The notes beneath the pieces are model-generated. The model was not told where the DNA came from. It did not search any database and saw only the letters and a program-made list of their open reading frames with translations. Source: an uncultured Nitrospira sp. (GTDB taxonomy: Bacteria; Nitrospirota; Nitrospiria; Nitrospirales; Nitrospiraceae). From it: DNA of 51,245 bases. A program made the position numbers and the translations under genes. Location: NCBI GenBank assembly GCA_946479785.1, contig CAMLHQ010000017.1, positions 1-51,245 of the forward strand, written 5' to 3'. This document shows positions 7,221-16,350 of this stretch, piece by piece. Within the stretch, counting starts at the first letter, position 1; each line of letters begins with the position of its first letter.

Positions 7221-7544
7221 ATGAGCGCTGAGAAAGAAAAGAAGATTCGAAAATCTCGTCGAGTGGACCTACGTTGCGAGGTTGGCTTTTCCTCTGGGGA
7301 GATCGAAGGGGAAGCCCACGTCACGAACATTTCGACCGGAGGATGCCGGGCGGAATCGGACATCAATGTCGCCGAAGGTTTGGAATTTCTCGTCCTGCTT
7401 CATCTTCCTGGACAATCGACGCCAGTCAACATCGAGCGTGCGGCGGTACGCTGGGTCAAAGGCAATGTATTCGGGTTAAGTTTTATTCTCTTCCTGCCGT
7501 CCGAACGGGCGAAACTCCAGAAATATCTCGATACGATCAAGTAG
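7221..7544 (+). CDS. PilZ domain protein (predicted c-di-GMP receptor)
   Basis: A 107-residue single-domain protein. The N terminus carries the R-x3-R-type switch (RKSRRVDLRCEV) and a beta-barrel strand with NISTGGCRAES, matching the [D/N]-x-S-x2-G motif that binds cyclic di-GMP. A later AVRWVKGNVFGLSF matches the conserved barrel strand. Start is taken as the ATG at 7221 with AAGG about 10 bases upstream; an in-frame ATG at 7179 would overlap the previous gene. It is last in a three-gene rightward group and converges with a cyclophilin gene 20 bp away. Its target cannot be deduced. Confidence 0.8.
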   Translation: MSAEKEKKIRKSRRVDLRCEVGFSSGEIEGEAHVTNISTGGCRAESDINVAEGLEFLVLLHLPGQSTPVNIERAAVRWVKGNVFGLSFILFLPSERAKLQKYLDTIK

Positions 7545-7564
7545 CCGATTCATCGCTGCTCTTT

Positions 7565-8203
7565 TCATTCCACGATCGTCACGGTCATTTCGATTCGGTC
7601 ATTAGGCAGATCGTGGTCGTTCCGCGGCAGGTTGACGATCTTGTCCGCAATGCCCAATCCCTTCGTCACTTCGCCGAACACGGTGTATTTTCGATCCAAG
7701 AAAAAGGAGTCTTCCACGACAATGAAGAATTGCGAGCCGGCTGTATCCGGCTCGTTGGCCCGCGCCATTGAAACGATTCCGCGCTTGTGAGGCGTATCAC
7801 TGAACTCCGCCTTTAATAAAACTGGATTGCCTTTATCATCCTTCGGACCGCCCTGCCCGAACGTCTCTTTTCTGAGGGAGTTTTTGGTATTTGGATCACC
7901 ACCCTGAATCATGAAGCCCGGAATCACGCGATGAAAGATGGTCCCATTGTAAAAGCCGGACTTCGCCAGCTTGATAAAATTGTCGACGTGTTTGGGTGCG
8001 AGATCGGGATAAAATTTCATTTCCATTTCGCCAAACTTCGTCTTGATGACGGCCTTCGGACGTGGGTCCGGAGGCGGTGGGATAACCTTTACGTCACTCT
8101 TTCCCCAGCAACCCGTGAGCAGACTTGTCGCAACCAGCACCACTATCGCGACGAGCCAACTCGTTCCGACCGAGCCTCTTGTTCGAGCCGGCACGCCTGA
8201 CAT
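7565..8203 (-). CDS. Lipoprotein cyclophilin-type peptidyl-prolyl isomerase
   Basis: Predicted to catalyse proline cis-trans isomerisation outside the cytoplasmic membrane. The 212-residue product has a basic start, a hydrophobic segment (about 17-31) and the lipobox LTGC (Cys32), followed by a Pro-rich linker. The cyclophilin core contains FHRVIPGFMIQGGDP with the catalytic Arg, the SMARA segment, SQFFIV and YTVFGEV. It lies 3 bp behind a second cyclophilin gene with a near-identical core; the two are clearly a tandem duplication with different export signals. It is the last gene of the leftward run that begins at rpsF. Confidence 0.9.
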   Translation of the reverse strand: MSGVPARTRGSVGTSWLVAIVVLVATSLLTGCWGKSDVKVIPPPPDPRPKAVIKTKFGEMEMKFYPDLAPKHVDNFIKLAKSGFYNGTIFHRVIPGFMIQGGDPNTKNSLRKETFGQGGPKDDKGNPVLLKAEFSDTPHKRGIVSMARANEPDTAGSQFFIVVEDSFFLDRKYTVFGEVTKGLGIADKIVNLPRNDHDLPNDRIEMTVTIVE

Positions 8204-8206
8204 GAC

Positions 8207-8791
8207 CTATTCGACCACGACCGTCATTTCAGCCCGCTCGGTCGGGAGGTCTCGTGCGTTTCTTGGAAGATTCACGATCTTATCCGCCACATCCATGCCC
8301 TTCACGACTTCGCCGAAAACGGTGTATTGCCCATCGAGAAAATTCGAGTCCTTCACCACGATGAAGAACTGCGAGCCGGCGCTGTTGGGGTCGTTGGTCC
8401 GCGCCATGGACACAATTCCCCGGCGATGCGGTGTGTCGTTGAATTCCGCCTTCAGCTTCTCACCCGGGCCGCCCATCCCATAGGTCTCCGGTTTGTTGGG
8501 ATCTTTGGTATTGGGATCGCCGCCCTGAATCATGAAACCCGGAATGACGCGATGAAAGATCGTTCCGTTGTAAAAGCCTGACTTGGCCAATTTAATGAAG
8601 TGTTCGACGTGCTTGGGAGCCTTGTCGGGGAAAAAGGCGATTTCCATGTCGCCAAACTTCGTCTTAATGATGGCTTTGGGAGCCGTGGCAGGAGCGTTAC
8701 CCGCGGCGAACAGGGCGGCTGCCCCGAAGACCCACGCTCCGCTCAAGATCAAACAGACTGCAATACCGATGATCGTCCGTCTCTGCATCAT
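8207..8791 (-). CDS. Periplasmic cyclophilin-type peptidyl-prolyl isomerase
   Basis: A 194-residue cyclophilin with a Sec-type N terminus: MMQRR, then a hydrophobic stretch ending ALFA near residue 29. There is no lipobox, so it should be soluble in the periplasm or released. The core repeats the landmarks of its neighbour (FHRVIPGFMIQGGDP, SMARTND, SQFFIV, YTVFGEV). The ATG at 8791 is followed at once by a second ATG, and an AGGAGGAG sequence lies just upstream. A 62-bp gap separates it from rnc. The pair may fold secreted proteins, one free and one membrane-tethered; that division of labour is inferred. Confidence 0.9.
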   Translation of the reverse strand: MMQRRTIIGIAVCLILSGAWVFGAAALFAAGNAPATAPKAIIKTKFGDMEIAFFPDKAPKHVEHFIKLAKSGFYNGTIFHRVIPGFMIQGGDPNTKDPNKPETYGMGGPGEKLKAEFNDTPHRRGIVSMARTNDPNSAGSQFFIVVKDSNFLDGQYTVFGEVVKGMDVADKIVNLPRNARDLPTERAEMTVVVE

Positions 8792-8853
8792 TCTCTCCTC
8801 CTATAACAAATCGATTCATCACGTCGGGTCATCATACCACGACTAGGCGGCCA

Positions 8854-9561
8854 TCAAGCCCGGGCGCGCTGCAAGGCCTGCTTCGCCGCCGATTGCTCCG
8901 CCTCCTTTTTGCTTCGCCCGGTTCCTCTGCCGACCACTTCGCCATTGACGGTCACCTCGACTTCGAAGAGCTTGTCGTGATCCGGCCCCGACTCTCGAAC
9001 GACCGCGTAGGATGGCAGGCTGTCGAACCGCTGTTGGCACCACTCCTGGACTTGCGTCTTGTAATCGTCCGCGCCGGGCCGATGTTGTTGCGTCACCACA
9101 TGTGAAAATTCCTGGGCGAACAGGTTGGCGACCACGTGTCGGGCCGCGTCCAACCCTCCGTCGAGATGGACGGCGGCAATAACCGCTTCCAGCGCATCGG
9201 CCAAGAGTGAGTCTTTTTCACGCCCTTTGGACAATTCTTCCCCGCGCCCGAGTCGCAGACAAAACCCCAACGTGAGCCGCCTTGCCACTTCCGCCAAGAC
9301 CGCTTCGCTCACGAGCCTGGCCTTGAGTTTCGAGAGCGCGCCCTCAGGCGACTGCGGCAGTAAGGAAGCCAGCCGCTCACTGACGATGAGGGACAGCACG
9401 GCATCCCCCAGAAACTCGAGCCGTTCGTTATGCAGTCTGGCGGCAGTCTTCTGCTCATTGACGAACGACTTGTGCGTGAGCGCCTCTTCGAGCAAAAGAT
9501 TATTCTTGAACCGATACGCGAGGGCAGTTTGAAGCGAATCGAGCGACGAGGCCGATGTCAT
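8854..9561 (-). CDS. rnc: Ribonuclease III
   Basis: Endonuclease for double-stranded RNA, used in rRNA and mRNA processing. The 235-residue product has the RNase III domain first, with the signature NERLEFLGDAVL (about residues 45-56, including the Mg-binding Glu and Asp) and the second acidic cluster LLADALEAVIAA. A C-terminal dsRNA-binding domain (about 163-232) ends GTGRSKKEAEQSAAKQAL. Length is normal. It follows fabF by 27 bp, the common fab-rnc arrangement. Confidence 0.95.
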   Translation of the reverse strand: MTSASSLDSLQTALAYRFKNNLLLEEALTHKSFVNEQKTAARLHNERLEFLGDAVLSLIVSERLASLLPQSPEGALSKLKARLVSEAVLAEVARRLTLGFCLRLGRGEELSKGREKDSLLADALEAVIAAVHLDGGLDAARHVVANLFAQEFSHVVTQQHRPGADDYKTQVQEWCQQRFDSLPSYAVVRESGPDHDKLFEVEVTVNGEVVGRGTGRSKKEAEQSAAKQALQRARA

Positions 9562-9588
9562 AGAGGCAGGCAGTCTGGTGCGACCCGA

Positions 9589-10839
9589 TCAGGCGTCCGG
9601 CTTCTTGAAGAGAAGGCAGGCGTTGACCCCACCGAAACCAAAGGAATTCGAAAGCACGACGTTGACCGACGCCGGCCTGGCTTTGTGCGGCACATAGTCG
9701 AGATCGCATTCGGGATCCGGGTTATCCAAATTAATCGTCGGCGGAAGGATGCCGCGATGAATCGCCAGGATGCTGAACACTGCTTCGATTCCACCCGCGG
9801 CGCCAAGCAAGTGGCCCGTCATCGACTTTGTCGAGCTGACCGGAATACGAGAGGCCCGCTCGCCGAATACCTGTTTGATGGCCTTGGTTTCGATGACATC
9901 CGCCATCGTCGATGTTCCGTGTGCATTGATGTAGCCGACCTGGTCTTTGCCGATCCCGGCGTCTTTGAGCGCCAACTCCATGCAGCGCACCGCACCTTCG
10001 CCTTCTTCGGAAGGAGCGGTAATGTGATAGGCGTCGCTGTTCATCCCGTATCCGATCACTTCTGCATAGATGTGGACCCCGCGGCGTCGGGCATGCTCCA
10101 GTTCTTCCAAGACGATGACACCCGCACCTTCACCGAGTACGAACCCATCGCGGTCTTTGTCGAACGGACGGCTGGCTTTGGTCGGTTCGTCGTTCCGGAA
10201 CGAGAGGGCCTTCGAGGCGGCAAATCCCGCGACTCCAAGCGGCGTGATCGCCGCCTCGGCGCCACCTGCCACCATGACATCGGCATCGCCGCGCTGAATG
10301 AGACGGAACGCATCCCCGATACAGTGGTTGCCCGTGGCACAAGCCGTCACCGCGCTCGAGTTCGGACCTTTGGCGCCCAATCGAATGGCTACTTGCCCTG
10401 AGGCAAGATTGATAATGGTCATCGGAATGAAGAAGGGAGAAACGCGACCCGGGCCTTTTTCCTTGAGGACGCTGTGGTAATGCTCGATCGAACCCAGTCC
10501 GCCGATGCCCGATCCGATATAGACGCCGACTTTAGTGGCCTCTTCCGGGGAGACTTTCAATCCCGCGTCATCGACCGCCAGCTGGGCTGCACCGACGGCG
10601 TAGTGGATGAACGTATCCATTTTCTTGATTTCTTTTTTCTCGATGAATTGGGCAGGATCGAAATCTTTGACTTCGCCGGCGATCTGGGCGTCATAGCCGG
10701 CAGGATCGAACTTCGTGATCCGGCCGATGCCGGACTCGCCGGCACAGATGGCCTTCCACGTTTTCTCGACGCCGGTCCCGAGAGGGGTAATCAGCCCGAG
10801 GCCGGTGACGACGATCCGTCTGGTCGCACGATCACTCAT
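9589..10839 (-). CDS. fabF: Beta-ketoacyl-ACP synthase II (FabF)
   Basis: Condensing enzyme of fatty-acid elongation, adding malonyl-ACP to acyl-ACP. The 416-residue thiolase-fold protein has the catalytic Cys in [15 protein letters not shown], first His in NAHGTST, the Lys/His pair in [13 protein letters not shown] and the C-terminal [10 protein letters not shown]. The usual start is the ATG at 10839; two GTG codons immediately before it are in frame. It is 15 bp downstream of acpP in the standard fabH-fabD-fabG-acpP-fabF order. Confidence 0.95.
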   Translation of the reverse strand: MSDRATRRIVVTGLGLITPLGTGVEKTWKAICAGESGIGRITKFDPAGYDAQIAGEVKDFDPAQFIEKKEIKKMDTFIHYAVGAAQLAVDDAGLKVSPEEATKVGVYIGSGIGGLGSIEHYHSVLKEKGPGRVSPFFIPMTIINLASGQVAIRLGAKGPNSSAVTACATGNHCIGDAFRLIQRGDADVMVAGGAEAAITPLGVAGFAASKALSFRNDEPTKASRPFDKDRDGFVLGEGAGVIVLEELEHARRRGVHIYAEVIGYGMNSDAYHITAPSEEGEGAVRCMELALKDAGIGKDQVGYINAHGTSTMADVIETKAIKQVFGERASRIPVSSTKSMTGHLLGAAGGIEAVFSILAIHRGILPPTINLDNPDPECDLDYVPHKARPASVNVVLSNSFGFGGVNACLLFKKPDA

Positions 10840-10854
10840 CACCACGCTCGGCCC

Positions 10855-11088
10855 TTAAGCCTTTTCCTTGATGTAGTCCAACGCTTTGCCGACCGTCAGG
10901 ATCTTTTCGGCATCCTCGTCGGGAATTTCGATGCCAAACTCCTCTTCGAGCGCCATCACAAGCTCGACGGTATCGAGTGAATCGGCCCCGAGGTCTTCAA
11001 CGAAGCTCGCTTCCGACGTTACCTCGTCCTCCTCGACTCCGAGTTGCTCCGCGATAATCTTCTTCACCCGTTCATCTACTGTAGCCAT
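10855..11088 (-). CDS. acpP: Acyl carrier protein
   Basis: Carries growing acyl chains on 4'-phosphopantetheine. The 77-residue, strongly acidic four-helix protein has the attachment motif [12 protein letters not shown] (Ser37 or so) and the usual helix-III segment [10 protein letters not shown]. Length is typical. The gene lies between fabG (83 bp gap, enough for extra ribosome loading) and fabF. ACP also serves PlsX and FabD, encoded in the same run. Confidence 0.97.
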   Translation of the reverse strand: MATVDERVKKIIAEQLGVEEDEVTSEASFVEDLGADSLDTVELVMALEEEFGIEIPDEDAEKILTVGKALDYIKEKA

Positions 11089-11171
11089 AGACGTGAGATC
11101 CTCCTTCCAGATCTTATTGGTTCCTCTGTCACTTGTATTCGCGGCCGGCGACTTTCTTCAAAAAACAATTG

Positions 11172-11915
11172 CTACGACATTAGCATGCAGCCATTCACAT
11201 GCAACACATGTCCCGTAATATACGCCGCTTCTTCGGAGACAAGAAAGCGCACGGCATTCGCGATATCTGCCGGCGTTCCCAGCCGTGCCAGTGGAATCTG
11301 TTTTTGAAGCGCCTCTTTGACTTCTGCCGACAACCCCTGCGTCATGGCCGTGTCGATGAACCCGGGCGCAACTGCATTGACGGTGACATTCCGGCTTGCA
11401 TATTCCCGGGCGACTGTCTTGCTGAATCCAATCACTGCGGCCTTGGATGCCGCGTAGTTCGCCTGTCCCACGTTGCCCATTACCCCGACGATCGAGGCGA
11501 TGTTGACGATGCGACCATAGCGCTGTTTCGTCATCGGCTGCAAGACCGCCTTGGTGCAGTTGAATGTCCCGTTCAAATTCACTTGAAGCACCAGATTCCA
11601 ATCTTCTTCCTTCATTCTCAACAGCAAGCCGTCGCGTGTAATGCCGGCATTGTTCACCAGAATATCGATCTTGCCCCATTCCTTGATGACTTGCTCCGCC
11701 ATCGCTTTCGTATCGTTGGCATCCGCCACATTTACTTTGACGTTGAGCGCCTTTCTCCCCGCCTTTTCGACCGCGGTCACCGTATCTTTTGAGCGTGCGG
11801 GGTCGAGGTCGGCCACCACGATGTCCGCGCCGGCCTCTGCCAAGGTTTCCGCAATGGCACGCCCGATCCCCTGTGCAGCTCCTGTGACGATCGCCACTCT
11901 GCCCTGCAATGACAT
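11172..11915 (-). CDS. fabG: 3-oxoacyl-ACP reductase (FabG)
   Basis: NADPH-dependent reduction of beta-ketoacyl-ACP. The 247-residue short-chain dehydrogenase shows the cofactor motif TGAAQGIG (12-19), NNAG, the catalytic Ser in IASIVG, YAASKAAV with Tyr and Lys, and the C-terminal ITGHVLHVNG. The usual C-terminal VNGGM is VNGCM here, a minor change. It is 17 bp after fabD. Confidence 0.95.
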   Translation of the reverse strand: MSLQGRVAIVTGAAQGIGRAIAETLAEAGADIVVADLDPARSKDTVTAVEKAGRKALNVKVNVADANDTKAMAEQVIKEWGKIDILVNNAGITRDGLLLRMKEEDWNLVLQVNLNGTFNCTKAVLQPMTKQRYGRIVNIASIVGVMGNVGQANYAASKAAVIGFSKTVAREYASRNVTVNAVAPGFIDTAMTQGLSAEVKEALQKQIPLARLGTPADIANAVRFLVSEEAAYITGHVLHVNGCMLMS

Positions 11916-11932
11916 TCTCTACTCCTTACGTG

Positions 11933-12871
11933 CTACCCGCCCAAGGCGGCGCGCGTCGCATCCAGAGACTTCGGATCATTCACATTCATGGTCACTGCAT
12001 CCGGCAGGATTCTTCGGATCAGGCCGGTCAATACCGCCCCAGGGCCGACTTCGACGAACGTCTTCACGCCCATAGCCGCCATGGCTTTCACCGAATCTTC
12101 CCATAGCACGGAGGACGGCAACTGACGAACCAACGAGGGCTGGATGTCGGCCGCATTCACAATCTGTTTCGCCTCGGCGTTGTTGATCAACGGCATGAGC
12201 AAATCCGACCAGCTGATCGCTGCAAGATCCTTTGCCAACCGATCAGCGGCTTTCCGCATGAGCGGCGTGTGAACCGGGACACTCACCGGCAACGGCACCG
12301 CTTTCTTACATCCCTTCGTCTTGGCAATTTCGATGGCCCGCTCCACCGCCGCCTTCTCACCGGCAATCACAACCTGACCGGGCGAATTGAAGTTCGCGGC
12401 CTGCACCACGCCGGCGGAAGCCGCCTCTCGGCAGACTTCTTTCACCGCATCCGCGGCAAGTCCCAATAAGGCCGCCACCAACCCGGTACCAGCCGGCACT
12501 GCCTCAGACATGTACCGTCCGCGCTTCTGCACGATGCCGACGGCATCCCGATAGCTCAGGCCGCCTGCTGCCACCAGCGCCGAATACTCTCCCAGGCTAT
12601 GCCCTGCCACCGCCACGGGTTTGATCCCGGCCGGCTGTAAGGCACGAAGCGCGGCGATGCTGCTCACCAGCAAAGCGGGCTGCGTATGTTCCGTCAAATT
12701 CAGTGTTTCTGCAGGCCCTTCAAAGCAGAGTGCCGCGACATCGTACCCAAGCATCGTCGACGCTTCGTCGTAGACCTGCTTGAGATGCGGATGAGCTTCG
12801 CACAGCGCCTTCCCCATCCCTACCGACTGTGAGCCCTGGCCGGGAAATACGAGGCCGATTCCTGGATTCAT
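11933..12871 (-). CDS. fabD: Malonyl-CoA:ACP transacylase (FabD)
   Basis: Moves malonyl from CoA to ACP, supplying the extender unit. The 312-residue protein has the oxyanion-loop motif FPGQGSQSVGMG near the N terminus, the nucleophile in GHSLGEYSAL (Ser about 92), the substrate Arg in KRGRYMSEA and the catalytic His in VPVHTPLM. Length is normal. There is a 127-bp gap before fabH, in which I see no gene. Confidence 0.95.
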   Translation of the reverse strand: MNPGIGLVFPGQGSQSVGMGKALCEAHPHLKQVYDEASTMLGYDVAALCFEGPAETLNLTEHTQPALLVSSIAALRALQPAGIKPVAVAGHSLGEYSALVAAGGLSYRDAVGIVQKRGRYMSEAVPAGTGLVAALLGLAADAVKEVCREAASAGVVQAANFNSPGQVVIAGEKAAVERAIEIAKTKGCKKAVPLPVSVPVHTPLMRKAADRLAKDLAAISWSDLLMPLINNAEAKQIVNAADIQPSLVRQLPSSVLWEDSVKAMAAMGVKTFVEVGPGAVLTGLIRRILPDAVTMNVNDPKSLDATRAALGG

Positions 12872-12998
12872 AAGGGGCTAGATATCTTCGAAACGCTCTG
12901 GAAAGTCAACGGGAAAAGTTCCCTGAAGCCTTCGGCTGTCACCCTCAGCCATTCGTGCGGCCTTCGACCTCAACACTGATAGCTGCCCGCTTGCTTGA

Positions 12999-13973
12999 TT
13001 ACCACTTGATCAGCGCCGACGCCCACGTCAATCCTGCACCGAAGGCGCCGAGCATCACCAGCGACCCATTCTTGATGCGGCCCTGTTGCACCGCTTCGTC
13101 GAGTGCGATGGGAATGGAGGCAGCGGAGGTGTTGCCGTACCGGTCGAGGTTCAGCATCACCTTTTCAAGCGGTAGACCCAACCGATCTGCCACGGCCTTG
13201 AGGATGCGCATGTTGGCCTGGTGGGGCACATAGAGATCCAGATCGGCAACGGTCATGTGGTTGGCGGCAAGGGTTTCGCGCGCCACGTCTTCCAAAGTGC
13301 GCACCGCTACTTTGAAGGTTTCGTTGCCCTTCATCTTGATGCAATTGAGTTTCTCAGCGATGACCTTTTCGGACGGCGGCATACGGGACCCACCGCCTGG
13401 CACGGCGATCAATTCCCAGAGCGCGCCGTCAGAACGCAAATGCGTGGAAAGAATACCGCAATCTCCCTCGCTGGCACTGACGACAGCCGCACCGGCCCCA
13501 TCACCGAACAATACGCAGGTATTCCGATCGGTCCAATCCGTAATCGCCGACATCACTTCCGACCCGATCACCAACACATGGCGCATGCCTGTTCTGACGT
13601 AGGCATCGGCGACCGAGAGTGCATACACGAACCCACAACAGGCAGCGGAGATATCGCAGGCGGCGGCGCGCGTCGCACCCAATTGATGCTGAATCAAGCA
13701 CGCTGTGGCTGGAAGCGGATAGTCGCCGGTGCAAGTGGCGAGGAGGATCATATCGAGGTCGGCTGCTCCGATTTTCGCGCTCTCGAGCGCCCGCTGGGCA
13801 GCCTTCAAGCCCAAATCGGAGCAGGCTTCGCCGGCGCCGGCCACGCGACGCGCCTTGATGCCTGTCCGTTCAGTGACCCACTCGTCCGATGTGGCAACCA
13901 TTTTTTCCAGCTCTGCATTCGAGAGGATCTTCCCCGGCGCATAGGACCCGGTTCCTGTAATGCGCGCCCTCAT
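12999..13973 (-). CDS. fabH: Beta-ketoacyl-ACP synthase III (FabH)
   Basis: Starts fatty-acid chains by condensing acetyl-CoA with malonyl-ACP. The 324-residue product has the Cys-His-Asn triad in order: DISAACCGF (Cys about 114; the residue after it is a second Cys rather than the usual Ala or Ser), VPHQAN, and YGNTSAASIP. The start ATG overlaps the plsX stop (ATGA). The order plsX-fabH-fabD-fabG-acpP-fabF is the classic bacterial cluster. Confidence 0.95.
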   Translation of the reverse strand: MRARITGTGSYAPGKILSNAELEKMVATSDEWVTERTGIKARRVAGAGEACSDLGLKAAQRALESAKIGAADLDMILLATCTGDYPLPATACLIQHQLGATRAAACDISAACCGFVYALSVADAYVRTGMRHVLVIGSEVMSAITDWTDRNTCVLFGDGAGAAVVSASEGDCGILSTHLRSDGALWELIAVPGGGSRMPPSEKVIAEKLNCIKMKGNETFKVAVRTLEDVARETLAANHMTVADLDLYVPHQANMRILKAVADRLGLPLEKVMLNLDRYGNTSAASIPIALDEAVQQGRIKNGSLVMLGAFGAGLTWASALIKW

Positions 13974-15013
13974 GCTGAAGGCTCCTCGGCAGGCTGGTTT
14001 TGCGAGAGGCTTTCTACGATGTCGCGTTGAATCAGTTCATCGACGCGGCTTTCCGCCAGGCCTTTTGCGCGGCGGATTGCATTCTTGATCGCCTTCGCAG
14101 AGGAGCGGCCATGGCATATCATCGTGATGCCATTCACCCCGAGCAGCGGCGCGCCGCCGAACTCGGCATAGTCGATCCTCCGCTTTAGATTCAGCAGCGG
14201 AGAGGCGATCAACGGATAGGCCAGACGGCCGAAGAATGAGCCGGAGATTTCCTTGATCAGCAATTTCTTGATGGTGTCAGCCACGCCCTCGGAAATTTTC
14301 AGCGCCACGTTCCCGATAAACCCGTCGCAGACGACCACATCCGCATTGCCGCTGTACACGTCCCTGCCCTCGACGTTCCCGATGAAATTCAATGGACTGT
14401 TCTTCAACAGTTTGAAGGCTTCCTTGGTCACTTCGTTGCCCTTGCTGTCTTCTTCGCCGATGCTCAAGAGCCCGACGCGAGGGTTCGGCTTCTTGAACAG
14501 ATGCTGTCCATACTCATTGCCCATGATCGCAAATTGCGCGAGGTGTTGAGCCGTACAATCCACATTGGCGCCGACATCCAGCATAATCGCTTGTCCAGTG
14601 AGCGTCGGCAGGCTGGTGGCAATAGCTGGGCGCTCAACGCCTTTAATCAAGCCGAGGACAAAGAACGAAGCGACCATGCTGGCGCCGGTGTTTCCCGCAC
14701 TCACCACCGCCTGGGCATCACCGCTCTTCACTAACTCCGTGGCGATCCAAATGGACGAATCGCGTTTCTTGCGCGCTACTGCAGCCGGCGACTCGTGCAT
14801 CTCCACGACTTGCGGCGCATGCTTGATGGACAGGCGGCCGTCGGTGCAGCCGAGACGATAACATTCATTTGAGAGAACCTTCTCGTCCCCGACAAGAATG
14901 ATGTCGACGTTCAATTCTTGCGCGGCTTGCAGGGCGCCCTCAATGCAGGGAGCGGGGCCATGGTCCCCGCCCATGGCATCAAGCGCAATCTTCGTACGAG
15001 ATGGTGTGGTCAT
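13970..15013 (-). CDS. plsX: Phosphate acyltransferase PlsX
   Basis: Converts acyl-ACP to acyl-phosphate for PlsY in phosphatidic-acid synthesis; a peripheral membrane enzyme. The 347-residue product begins IALDAMGGDHGP, the family signature, and has VSAGNTGASM, LDVGANVDC, VCDGFIGN and the C-terminal GVNGITMICHGRS. Four-base ATGA overlap with fabH. A promoter (15079-15107) and a leader hairpin (15048-15066) precede it, so plsX-fab can be transcribed separately from the upstream ribosomal genes. Confidence 0.95.
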   Translation of the reverse strand: MTTPSRTKIALDAMGGDHGPAPCIEGALQAAQELNVDIILVGDEKVLSNECYRLGCTDGRLSIKHAPQVVEMHESPAAVARKKRDSSIWIATELVKSGDAQAVVSAGNTGASMVASFFVLGLIKGVERPAIATSLPTLTGQAIMLDVGANVDCTAQHLAQFAIMGNEYGQHLFKKPNPRVGLLSIGEEDSKGNEVTKEAFKLLKNSPLNFIGNVEGRDVYSGNADVVVCDGFIGNVALKISEGVADTIKKLLIKEISGSFFGRLAYPLIASPLLNLKRRIDYAEFGGAPLLGVNGITMICHGRSSAKAIKNAIRRAKGLAESRVDELIQRDIVESLSQNQPAEEPSA

Positions 15014-15047
15014 GAAAAGCCGATACTCCGTGAGGAGACTGACAAAA

Positions 15048-15066
15048 GAGCCGTTGCAAAGGGCTC
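15048..15066 (-). terminator. Weak hairpin plus T-run in the plsX leader (possible attenuator)
   Basis: On the minus strand GAGCC and GGCTC (5 bp, 9-base loop) are followed directly by TTTT. This looks like a short intrinsic terminator between rpmF and plsX. It also lies downstream of the predicted plsX promoter, so it could act as an attenuator for plsX-fab. The stem is short and the call is tentative. Confidence 0.3.
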
Positions 15067-15078
15067 AAATACGGGGGA

Positions 15079-15107
15079 AGTTTAGAGCAGTATGGGCAGC
15101 GACGCAA
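15079..15107 (-). promoter_or_regulatory. Predicted internal promoter for plsX-fab
   Basis: On the minus strand TTGCGT (15102-15107), a 17-bp spacer and TAAACT (15079-15084) lie 66 bases before the plsX ATG. The gap of 168 bp is the widest within the rpsF-to-rnc run. Confidence 0.4.
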
Positions 15108-15181
15108 CAGATTGTGAAGCGGCTCAGCTCAGCCCGATAGCCCGACCATAGGAGGCGGGCCACCGGCATACGCAAAAGAAC

Positions 15182-15367
15182 CTACACTTCCTCGACCTGA
15201 ATGACGGCCTTGCCTTTATAGGTGCCGCAATTCAGGCAGGTGTAATGGGGCAGCTTCAGTTCATGGCATTGGGGACAGACCGACATGCCTGGCGGTGTCA
15301 CCCGCAACTTTTGCGTCCGGCGCTTATCGCGTCTGGCTCGCGAATGTTTATGTTTCGGATTGGGCAT
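15182..15367 (-). CDS. rpmF: 50S ribosomal protein L32
   Basis: A 61-residue basic ribosomal protein. It begins MPNPKHKHSRARRDKRR as L32 does and has the zinc-binding pairs CPQC and CLNC, so it is the zinc-bearing (C+) form. It follows the DUF177 gene by 57 bp, a neighbourhood conserved across many bacteria. Confidence 0.96.
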   Translation of the reverse strand: MPNPKHKHSRARRDKRRTQKLRVTPPGMSVCPQCHELKLPHYTCLNCGTYKGKAVIQVEEV

Positions 15368-15424
15368 AGTTCTTCCTCCAAACAGCGGTTACCGGCGAGC
15401 CCGTGGCTCGTCCGACCGGCCGAT

Positions 15425-16036
15425 TTAGTGTTTCGTGCTCCGGATCACCCGGATCGCCGTTGCCGGCGCTTCAGCAGGGCACTGACAGGGCCCTTCGTTC
15501 AAATCTTTCCCGCAGCGTGCGCACAGGCCGGCACATTCTTCACGGCAGAGCGGCCGCATCGGCGCCGACAGAATGACGTGTTCGCGCAACATCGGAGCTA
15601 ACTCCACATGATCCCCTTGATAGAAATAGCGATCGTCCCCCTCGTCCTCTTTCTCGACCTCTGCTTCGGCCTTGGCCGACGCCGGATGTCCTTTTCGTGG
15701 CTCGACGACCTTCGGCTGGCGCACCCCGACTTTCGCCTCCTTGCCCTCGCGGGCGAAAGCGGCGTGCACCGAAAACGCCAACGCATCGTCATATTCCTTC
15801 AAGCAACGGACGCATTGCCGGACGACGGTGCCTTCCAACACACCGGTCACCGCAATCATCTCGTCCGCTTGCATCAGGTCCAGACTCACGGAGAGCGGAC
15901 CGCGCAGCGTTGCATCGGCTTCCGTCAATCCGAGTTCCTCGGCCGTCGCCTCGCCGACCAATGACAGTCCCTCTGCCGTAATGTCCGCGACCAGCGGTGT
16001 GAGCAGTCCCATCGTGGCACCTACCTGGATCTCCAT
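15425..16036 (-). CDS. DUF177 / YceD-type protein
   Basis: A 203-residue member of the DUF177 (YceD) family, linked in other bacteria to 23S rRNA accumulation and almost always placed before rpmF. A first cysteine pair sits in RQCVRCL. A second cluster near the C terminus reads LCREECAGLCARCG, the family's conserved C-x-x-x-C-x3-C-x2-C arrangement, followed by CQC. An inserted Lys/Glu/Ala-rich linker (about residues 108-135) lies between the halves. The ATG at 16036 is used; an in-frame ATG at 16012 is possible. Confidence 0.85.
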   Translation of the reverse strand: MEIQVGATMGLLTPLVADITAEGLSLVGEATAEELGLTEADATLRGPLSVSLDLMQADEMIAVTGVLEGTVVRQCVRCLKEYDDALAFSVHAAFAREGKEAKVGVRQPKVVEPRKGHPASAKAEAEVEKEDEGDDRYFYQGDHVELAPMLREHVILSAPMRPLCREECAGLCARCGKDLNEGPCQCPAEAPATAIRVIRSTKH

Positions 16037-16050
16037 TCTCAGGCCGTCTC

Positions 16051-16332
16051 TTACCGCTCTTCGGCAAAACTGATCAGCGCAATGTGCCGAGCCCGCTTGA
16101 CAGCGGTCGTCAACTCACGCTGATGGCCTAGGCAATTACCGGAAATGCGGCGAGGGACGATACGCCCGCGCTCGGTCAAAAAATTCCGCAAGAGACCGAC
16201 GTCCTTGAAATCGATGGTGCCTTTTTCAATGCAGAACCGACAGGGCCGACGGCGCTGAAAAAACCGCCCTCCACCGCCACTGCCTCCACTGTCGCCTCGT
16301 CCACCGCCGCTGCCGCCACGTTCACGTTCCAT
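16051..16332 (-). CDS. rpsR: 30S ribosomal protein S18
   Basis: A 93-residue S18 with the conserved [11 protein letters not shown] start, [16 protein letters not shown] and C-terminal [13 protein letters not shown]. The first 24 residues are a Gly/Ser/Arg-rich extension not found in short S18 proteins such as that of E. coli; it is likely disordered. It lies 18 bp after ssb. The usual next gene, rplI (L9), is absent. Confidence 0.95.
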   Translation of the reverse strand: MERERGGSGGGRGDSGGSGGGGRFFQRRRPCRFCIEKGTIDFKDVGLLRNFLTERGRIVPRRISGNCLGHQRELTTAVKRARHIALISFAEER

Positions 16333-16350
16333 AACCGTCTCCCTTGTCAG

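Noticed and set aside
13221..14030. Long plus-strand frame opposite fabH/plsX
   Set aside because: Shadow of two certain genes; Arg/His-rich translation without domain structure.
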